Source: Narthecium ossifragum
Lineage: Eukaryota > Streptophyta > Magnoliopsida > Dioscoreales > Nartheciaceae
Assembly: GCA_963920575.1 (NCBI GenBank)
Contig: OY986969.1
Location: forward strand, 15,361,288-15,425,287
Direction of reading: 5' to 3'
Length of the DNA: 64,000 nt
Below the pieces are notes generated by a model, which did no database searches, was not told where the DNA came from, and saw only the letters and a program-made list of their open reading frames with translations. The position numbers and the translations under genes are program-made. This document shows, one piece after another, positions 56,927 to 64,000 of this stretch; within the stretch, counting starts at the first letter, position 1; the number at the start of each line of letters is the position of its first letter.

Positions 56927-59287
56927 TGTGAGGACCTATCCCTCTACCCCTGTGGCTCGCTGTAGACCGCAAGGGCAATTTGGTAAATTGCGCCTTGTTG
57001 GTTTGTTTCACACCCGCGTGTGCACACACCGGCCTTGTTTGTGTTAATGCTTGTTTAGACTAGCTAGGTGGACCCGGGATCGGAAGATCCCAGCTCGGGC
57101 GCGCGGGAGCTTGCCTTTGTGCAGCTGACGACCCTTGAGCGATCGATCGCTCCTTGGAGCGACCGGTCAGACTCGTGAGCGAGTCGGTGGGTTTTGATCC
57201 AAGGCGAGAACGATCGATCGCTCCTTGGAGCGACCGATCGGACTCGCGTCGGTGGCTTTTTCTGCTTCGCGAGGACGGCCACCGCTGGCCATCGCTCTCC
57301 TCTGTCAGAGGGGGGGAGCACTTTCCCTCCCCTCTCCTCTCTTTTTCCCCCTTCCCCCGGCTTTCCCCTTCCCCTTTCCCTCCTTTTCTTCCCCTCCTCT
57401 TCCTCCTTCTCCTCCTTTCTTCTTCCTCCTTTCTTCTCTCGAGAGCCCTGTTTTTCCCCTGTTTTCTGGCAGCCACTTCCTCACCTCCGTTCTCCCTCCT
57501 TCGGCCATCTTTTTCGGCTTTCTAAGGCTCGTTGGATTCGTGGCAACGAGAGGAAGATCCCTGAAGTGGTTTGGTGGCTTGTTGGTGATCAAATCGCGGG
57601 GAATCAGCCGAGAAAGCGCAGCTAGGTAGGGTTATACCTACTGTGTTTATTTCGGGTTTTCTCTAGATTTAGCCGTTGGATCTTGTTGATCCTTGTTTTG
57701 TTGGACTCCTTATACCTGTTAGAATTATTTGGTTGAGATTTGAGTAGGTTTATTCCATGATTAAGCTCGGATTTCTGGTTTTCTGCTGTTCTTGAAGAAC
57801 AGCTGGCTTGCGGCGAGTTTTTCGGCCGGCGTCTACATGATCTTGGCTTTCCTTAAACATAAGAGTTGTAGATCTATTCGTTAGCTTTCCATTCCATCTT
57901 GTTTCATAGTTTTTTGATTTTTCTACGAGTTCTTATGAATTGTTTGCTGGAGGGCTGCGTTGCAGCAATTAATGGGTAAGTTAGTTTGATTAATGATTTT
58001 GATTAGCATTTTCCCGTTAATTCAACCGTTGGATGATGATGAAATTTGGATATATTGATCCGGGTATATACACTTACTGGTGGCAAAGTTCGATCTTGAA
58101 TCCGACGTCGTTTGGATGTCGGATCGACAAGATCAAATAGCCCCTAAGTAGAGGTTTTGGGTGTTTGAATATAATATTATATTTCGGAATATAATATTAT
58201 ATTGTTTACTGTTCATCAGCGGTTTTCGGGGTTGCTTCCCGTTGTAGGAGTTCTCGGTTGACGGTCGTGGTATCGTCGTAATGCCGGGACCTGCTACGGA
58301 TCGGCTGGCAGCGGTTGGTAGTACCGCTGCAGCCATCCAATAGACTTATACGATACTTGACATACTGTTGCATGCTCTGCTTCTTATCTGTGTATGCCAT
58401 AGCATGCATTGTTGTTGTATGCATTAGTTGCATTGGTTAGGGCGTGGGTGATCTTTGGGTCGCCGTTCCAAGGCTGGAAGCTCGGACTTAGCCCTGGGAC
58501 TGGGGTTGGGTAGTTTGGACCCGGTTGGAATTGTGGTGTCCAATCGATTTCATGATAGGCTTAGATGACTGGTACACTGGTTACTTGATGATTGTAGAGG
58601 TCGTGTCGACCTTGAGTCGGATGCTGAGGTGTAGCCGGTGTTCCACTGTGTTGACTCTTGAGTGGTGGAGACGGCCTCCTCAGCGGTGCCATTTCCCGCC
58701 TGCAGTGCCGGTTACCTGCATGTAAGTCAGCAGTGTTTGTTGAGCTTACTGTGTGCAGCTCCTGGGCACCATGGACACGCGGTGGGGTTATGGGACCCCT
58801 GTATACACCCAGATCCTACTTGAGGGCGACACTCTTGCGTTTCCCTCTTCCTTCTGTGTGTCGTAGTGTAGATCCCTACTGAGCTTAGTGCTCACTCCTA
58901 CCCGGGCTGCGTTTTGCAGGTGCAGGCGTCAGTTCCTCTTTTGTGGCCCCTACCGGGCAGTTGGTTGGCGGTGCGGCGGCGCCAGGTGGAGTCTGAGAGG
59001 TGGTGATCCTTTACAGCTTTTATCCTATGTTAGATAGTCTCCTACGGGAGCAATGTTGTATTTGAACTCCCCCCTCTCCGAGGATATGTATATTAAACCT
59101 TTTTGAGTTTTAAATCTGTGGTTCGAGGCTTCATTATTATATTGTCTTTTAATTGGGGGTGCTTTTGGTGAACTGTTAGGGAGACCAATAGGTTAGAGGG
59201 AACCCTCGCTAGCTTTTCTTTCGCGGTTGTTAGGTTCCGGTTCGCGTCGCCCGGCCCGGTTGGGCTTTCGCGGGTCGGGGCGCGACA
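56927..59287 (+). mobile_element. Solo LTR, family A, copy 4
   Basis: TGTGAGGACCTATCCC to GGGGCGCGACA, 2361 bp, perfect duplication TTAGG (56922-56926, 59288-59292). Contains GATCGATC at 57141 and 57212, pyrimidine tract at 57320-57440, AT palindrome pair at 58168-58203, GC-rich block at 58225-58335 and the CTCCTACGGGAG palindrome near 59040. It interrupts the C-terminal end of copia gag. Best-preserved family A copy; useful as reference. Confidence 0.96.
58168..58203. repeat. AT palindrome pair in LTR A copy 4
   Basis: AATATAATATTATATT occurs twice around TCGG; each arm is itself a perfect palindrome. Confidence 0.65.
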
Positions 59288-59292
59288 TTAGG

Positions 59293-60560
59293 TGTCCAGA
59301 AGGTTTTAGCACTAGCATGTCTCATGAGATAGCAACTAGGTGCAATGTGTCCTACCTTGCAACAATAATGACAAGTGGGTGTCTGTGCTATCTTAGGAGG
59401 ATGAGAAGGAGCTTTAACAAAGTTAGTCTTCTTTTGGTTGTTCATGTTCCTAGGGTTATAGCCAATTCCTTCCTTGTTTAAGGAGCTCCTTTGGCTATCA
59501 AGGATCTCATCTAGCTTGTCTCTACTCTTCATGAATTTAGATAGAGTGAGATCTCTCTTGGATTTCCTCAAGTAGATGAGTTTCTTTTGCATATCATAGT
59601 TTGTGTTGTCCAATATGGTGAGCTCAAATTGAGTGTCCTTGAGTTCCGTCTCAAGTATGTCAATCGTGTCACAAGAGTTGTTGTTTAGCATGCATTTGTT
59701 TTCCTTTTCTAAGGTATCAATCCTATGCATGGCATCTAATTTTTCCTCTTCTACTTTCTTCAAGCCCTTACATGTAGCATAGTATTTCTTTTTAAGGAAC
59801 TTGAAATACTTAACTAATGCATGGTAAGCATCAAATAGTTCATCAAATGCAAGCTCATCTTCTACCTCATTTTCCTCTTCTTCCTCATCTCCTCGTGCCA
59901 TCAAGCATATGTTGGCAACCTCTTGTTCCTCTTCATCGGATGAGGTCTCCACATCGCTTTCTCCACAAGTTTCCATTATTGCTTTCTTTTTCTTGAACTC
60001 CTTCTTTGTAGACTTCTTGAGTTGAGGACACTCATTCTTGAAGTGCCCGGGCTTCCTACACTCATAGCATATAACATCGTTAGAGTTAGAAGAAGTAGCA
60101 TTGTATTTTTCACCTTTGGAGAACTTCTTCTTGAAGAATTTCTTTCCTTGTTGACACTTGAAGATCTTTTGGATTCTTCTTGATATCATCACCAATTCTT
60201 CATCATCGTCTCCTTCACTTGAATCCGATGACTCTTTGTTTGATGACTTGAATGCAACGACCTTTTTCTTCTTGTCTCCTTGGTCGTTACTTCTCTTCAA
60301 GTTCATCTCATAAGTCATGAGTGAACCCATATGCTCATCAATTGATAACTTGGATAGTTCTTTGGCTTCTTCGATCGCCGTTACTTTACTATCTCATGAC
60401 TTTGGTAGACACCTAAGTATCTTTCTCACAATTTCATCGTTAGTATAAACTCTTCCAAGAGATTTAAGCACATTTAATATGTTAGTAAAACATGTAAACA
60501 TCTTACTAATGGTTTCATCATTATTCATGCAAAAGAGTTCATACTCATGTATAAGTATTC
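59293..60560 (-). pseudogene. gag, Sirevirus-like element (N-terminus missing)
   Basis: The minus-strand frame is open from about 60390 to the solo LTR at 59292. The reading right of 60330 (ETISKMFTCFTNILNVLKSL, VRKILRCLPKS, then a stop, then AIEEAKELSKLSIDE) is the UBN2-type copia gag core. A first CCHC knuckle is CYECRKPGHFKNEC (60028-60069). An acidic segment and a long coiled-coil-like region (ETELKDTQFEL) follow. A second CCHC knuckle is CHYCCKVGHIAPSC, ending near 59310. Two knuckles fit Sirevirus gag. At 60561 the frame is cut by a Reina-type LTR, so about 150 N-terminal residues are missing. Confidence 0.88.
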
Positions 60561-61546
60561 TGATACGAGTCGATTCGACTCGACCAACTGAACCCGAGCC
60601 CAGAAGAGGACCGAAACTGATTTAGCCTCTTTTCTAGTTTGACTTGGACTTCCCTAGTTCAAACTAGAGTATTTAATTAGGATTTATTATTAATCTTTTA
60701 TATTTAATTGAGTCCTAGTTGATATTTGATTGTTATGAATTAATTAAGAGTCCTATTTGAATTAGGAAGTTATTGTTAGAAGTTGAGTTTGAGTATGGAA
60801 GCCTTATTACTTGCTAATAAAGCAAGGGGGTTTTTTAGTTGGATTAGGACTCAGTCGAGGCCTCTATAAAAAGACCTCAATAGCTAGGTATGATGTATGG
60901 AAGAATGATGAGTAAAGTTTATGAATAAAGTAGAGTAGTTAAGTAGGATATCATAGGAGTAGAAGTAATATAGTTTCCACCAAAAATCCACCATCGATCC
61001 TCCTTCTTCCCTGCTGATCGCCTTCTCCGCAACCGGTACCGCCTCCACCGATATTTCTCTCTCCACCACATCAGTGCCACATCACCACTCTCTCTCCTCG
61101 TCGTCACCCACCTCAGCATCATCTTCCCCATCATCTCTTCTTTCCCGTGCCCGAGCCTCATCGCCGATCAATCTCCGTCCAGCCTCTCCGGCCGTCCCCG
61201 TCACCAACCAAGCCCACCATATTCTCCCCTGCAACCCCAAGACCCTTCCTTCACCGTCCCCACTGCCGATCGTCTTCTCCAACAATCTCCCCAGCGTCCC
61301 CAACTCCATAGTCGCCACCGACAACCCGTGTCCGACCTCAACCTCACACCAAAACCACCCTAAACTCCTCACCGAACCCCATTAGCCCTTCTCCCAAAGC
61401 TTCCCAACATCCTAAGCCATCCACGAGCCTCCATCGTCGTCTCCGACGCCGATCTCCTCTAAACCCACCACCGACCATGCCATATCCCGTCGATCTAGCC
61501 CTTCCTTGGCCGATCCATTCCGGTGGACGTCTTCTTGATGTCGCTT
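60561..61546 (+). repeat. Reina-type LTR, copy 3, 3' truncated
   Basis: Starts TGATACGAGTCGATTCG directly inside copia gag. TATA box near 60865 (CTCTATAAAAAGACC). Closely follows copy 2 (23355-24657, minus) up to CCGATCCATTCCGGTGGACG near 61530, then stops; the last 370 bp or so of copy 2 have no counterpart. The open frames after 61074 are not conserved with copy 2. Confidence 0.82.
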
Positions 61547-61551
61547 AAATG

Positions 61552-62743
61552 TGTCACGCACAGCGGTCGCGGTGCAGTACATCATAAGAGAGGTCGAACC
61601 CACAAAGAGACAGACAGGAAATATCCAAAACGCAAATAACAATGAATTGAAGACAAACACGAACTTGAGAAGTAACTAAATTAAATCAAAGGATTTAATG
61701 ATAATGTAAGGTTAACTAGAGATATCAGGATTTTGATAAGGCTAGGCTTCAGGAATCACCTCACTCGGATTTAAGTACTTCTCTTCTCAATGGTTCATAT
61801 GATACTCAGTTAAGGGATTCACATCCCAATCACCTTAACCGGAAGATATGGAACTATAAACCTAACAAAATATATAGATGTCTCTTCCTACGATTGATTC
61901 TTCCCTATTATAATTCTAAGTTCATCCAATCCAAACCTAAGAATATATTATACCGGCTGTCACTACAGGCAACATATAGCAAAAGTTCATCGGGACAAAA
62001 CCCTAACTCTATCTAACAAGATCTCTAAGAATACACAATACCAACTCTCACAATCGGCAATGCATAGCAAAGATTTCACGGGATAGAGCCCCAACCTTGT
62101 CTTACTAGATCCATAAGAATACACAATACTAGTTGTCACTACAGGCAATGCATAGCAAAGGTCTCGTGAGACTTGGTAGGAGAATCAAAGGAGATAACTA
62201 TGGGATTATAAGATCATGAAAGAAGCATGATTGGATTCATAATATTAATCATCCACATAGAAACCTATAATCTGAAAATAATCTTTGAAGATTCAATACA
62301 TAGGAAAGAGTTTAACAATCGGTTGGAGAAGAAGCCCTAGTCCTCGCTAGATCATCCGTCCGTCATGCCCGTGGATTACTCGGCCATGGATGGAGATTCC
62401 TTCATCTTCTTCCTTTGGAAAACCTTCAGAAAAGAGCCTCCAAAAACGTCCAAGAACCCTCTAACAATCTCCCCAAGAAGTCTATTTATAGGCTCTTGTG
62501 AAACCCAAACTCGGATTAGATCTCAGCCCTTGATCTTTCCCGCAGCGCCAAAAGAGATCGATCCCCCTTTGAAAAGAGATCGATCTTCTTCCTTCCGTGA
62601 ACTCGGGATCTAGATTTTGCCCGACCAAGATCGATCTCCTTTACAAACGGATCGATCTTCTTCCCACGGATGCTGGCGTTTCCATGTTCGGATCGATCTC
62701 TTTTGGAAAGAAGATAGATCCCTTTATTTCGGATTCAGCTTTT
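61552..62743 (-). repeat. Probable LTR E, minus orientation, far end not defined
   Basis: The left edge TGTCACGCACAGCGG reads on minus as an LTR end (GGGTTCGACCTCTC...GTGACA). It contains an 88-bp tandem repeat (61939-62172) and GATCGATC at 62556, 62578, 62629, 62650 and 62691. I could not find the other terminus or a duplication; the right end meets the copia LTR scrap. Family not recognised. Confidence 0.5.
61939..62172. repeat. Diverged tandem repeat, 88-bp period
   Basis: Units start AAGAATATATTATACC (61939), AAGAATACACAATACC (62027) and AAGAATACACAATACT (62115), each followed by GTCACTACAGGCAA-type and ATAGCAAA blocks. The third unit is partial. Confidence 0.75.
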
Positions 62744-63080
62744 ACTCTCCAGCGGCTAGTTTTTTACTCTGCGCGTTGCTGGCGGTCGACCCCTACATCG
62801 TCCGTCACATCGTCCGGCAGGTACAAAAACTCAGCCTTCTTGAGCCACGGTCAATCCACCTATCGACCGTGAGATCGTCCATGAGCCTATGTTAGGAAAA
62901 GCTTGCTCCAGGGTCAATGCTCCAATCGACCGTCGCATCTTCAATTTCCATCATCATATTCCACGGTCGATCGCCGCATCGTCCGTTAGGCTCAACATTT
63001 AAAACCACAATATCCAAACTCCACGGTCAACCGGTCCATCGACCATCGCATCGACCATGAGGCTCTATCAAGAAAATGGT
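62744..63080 (-). repeat. Scrap of Sirevirus-like 5' LTR
   Basis: Matches 28230-28560: CTAGTTTTTTACTCTG, CGACCCCTACATCGTC, GGTACAAAAACTCAGCC, ATGAGGCTCTRTCAAGAAAATGG. About 250 bp are missing on one side and about 500 on the other. It carries the same GGTCGACC-type palindromes. Confidence 0.8.
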
Positions 63081-64000
63081 TGTTCGACAATAAAATCGAG
63101 ATTTCGGGGGTACGAGATTTCTATTTTATTATGATCAAAAGTTTGAATTACATGGTGGGATTTGTGGGAACAACACTCCTGAGTTCTCAAAATCATAAGC
63201 TGCAGATCCACTTTTCCTTGGGAACTGCATACCGATGATGAAATTGGCAATCCATCAATTACAACCCAAAAGGGAAAACCTCTGATTAAGGATTCGGGCC
63301 CTAAAGTCCTGTTACATCTGAAATAAAAAAAATAAGAAGAGGAAGAAGAAAGGAAATAAAAGGATCTTGGGAGAAGGCTTAGGCCTTCGACCCGCACCTT
63401 TGTTGCCGATGAATAACCCTTGAATCTCCTCCTTTGAACTTTTGGATTGATGACACGATCTTCAAGGAAATAATTTTCCTTCTCCTATCTCTCGGTGTCT
63501 TCTCTATGGCTTTTGAGTTCTAGAACTCAGTTGCAGCAGGATCCCTTTCTTTTAGAAGAATAAGGAGTCTCCTTCCACCGGCCTCTGTCTCCAACAGCCT
63601 CTATATGTGTTAGGATCTCTATGTGTTTACCCTTTAAACCTTCACCTCTACCCCTATTTATATGTGAAGATTAGGATTAGTTGAGGCTGATTTTTGAAAT
63701 GTGGTTAGGGATTTGATGGTTAAGAGGTTGGGATTTGGGTGGTTAAGATCTTGGGTGTTAGGGAGTTGGGATCTATTTGAATTCGATATTTGAATTTGAA
63801 CTTGATTTTGAATTTGAATTTTGAATTTCACATATTTGTTCAAATTTCAAGTATTTGAACATGTTGTAATTTACCTTAACGCCCTTAGACAATTGGTAAG
63901 TGTAAATTCCCAATAGGGTGCGGCTATCCGCACCACCGTTTCGACTCAACACACCACATTTACTCTACACACCCCAGCCCAAGTTTGAAAACCCCAGGTT
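63081..64000 (-). repeat. 3' part of an unrecognised LTR running off the window
   Basis: It begins TGTTCGACAATAAAATCG directly after the copia LTR scrap. On the minus strand a TATA box is plausible (complement of about 63652-63663, ATATAAATAGGGG) with the transcribed part running left to 63081. No coding sequence was recognised. The other end, PBS and duplication (predicted ATGGT) lie outside the window, so this is inference. Confidence 0.4.

Larger units (their letters stand above)
27729..63080 (-). mobile_element. Sirevirus-like Ty1/copia element split by at least five insertions
   Basis: Minus-strand order from the right: 5' LTR scrap (62744-63080), gag (60560-59293, then to about 56830), protease (56823-56395), integrase (56394-55441), RT and RNase H (55440-54329, 52749-52642, 46523-46270), an extra ORF (45782-45250, 29945-29343), PPT (28808-28826) and 3' LTR (27729-28807). 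The gag-PR-IN-RT-RH order defines Ty1/copia. Two gag zinc knuckles, the extra ORF after pol and the CATCATCAAAAAGGGGGAG PPT suggest Sirevirus. It is the oldest layer of this half of the window. The N-terminal half of gag and most of the 5' LTR are missing. Confidence 0.85.

Noticed and set aside
1..64000. Host protein genes, tRNA or rRNA genes
   Set aside because: I found no exon-like block outside retroelement sequence and no tRNA cloverleaf; the tRNA-like matches are primer binding sites.

Overview
The window looks like nuclear DNA of a flowering plant, from a repeat-dense intergenic region. I find no host gene. Almost all of it is decayed LTR retrotransposons inserted into one another. The families are plant-type: Ty3/gypsy chromoviruses (Reina-like with a chromodomain, and Tekay/Del-like with tRNA-Met primer sites), Ty3/gypsy Athila-like elements (tRNA-Asp primer site), and a Ty1/copia Sirevirus-like element with an extra ORF after pol. 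I cannot name the species. Every coding region carries stops, frameshifts, deletions or lost catalytic residues, so nothing here should be autonomous. Family names come from motif recall, not a search.

Layout. 1-2654: Reina-like gag and integrase/chromodomain remnant with a truncated 3' LTR. 2655-20507: a Tekay/Del-like element (T1) with a truncated 5' LTR, tRNA-Met PBS, gag, protease, RT, RNase H and the start of integrase. Its gag holds a solo LTR (3527-5971). Its protease holds a two-LTR element B (7171-18514), whose 3' LTR holds a Reina-type solo LTR (17374-18253). 20508-21785: LTR fragment. 21786-27728: minus-strand Athila-like element (Athila-2) lacking pol, with a Reina-type solo LTR (23355-24657). 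27729-63080: one minus-strand Sirevirus-like copia element, from its 3' LTR (27729-28807) to a scrap of its 5' LTR (62744-63080), split by at least five insertions. These are an Athila-like element (29946-45244) in ORF2, element C (46524-52636) and solo LTR G (52755-54323) in RNase H, a solo LTR (56927-59287) at the end of gag, and Reina-type/other LTR material (60561-62743) in gag. The Athila 3' LTR is itself split by solo LTR D (40397-44666), which is split by a family-A solo LTR (41696-43783). 63081-64000: the 3' part of another LTR running off the window.

Most insertion boundaries are fixed by 5-bp target-site duplications read directly: CGATG, AGTGG, GTAGA, GGACG, ATTTG/ATTTT, TATAT (twice), CCTTA, CAACG/CTACG, GTATG and TTAGG. 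In the clearest case, removing the Athila insertion lets the interrupted copia ORF2 read through in frame. These nests give a relative insertion order and show many solo LTRs (at least eight), meaning extensive LTR-LTR recombination.

The most unusual signal is not a gene. The palindrome GATCGATC occurs about 40 times by hand count, where about one is expected by chance. It sits in clusters inside LTRs, leaders and even gag coding of unrelated families. Related GGTCGACC-type palindromes fill the copia LTR.
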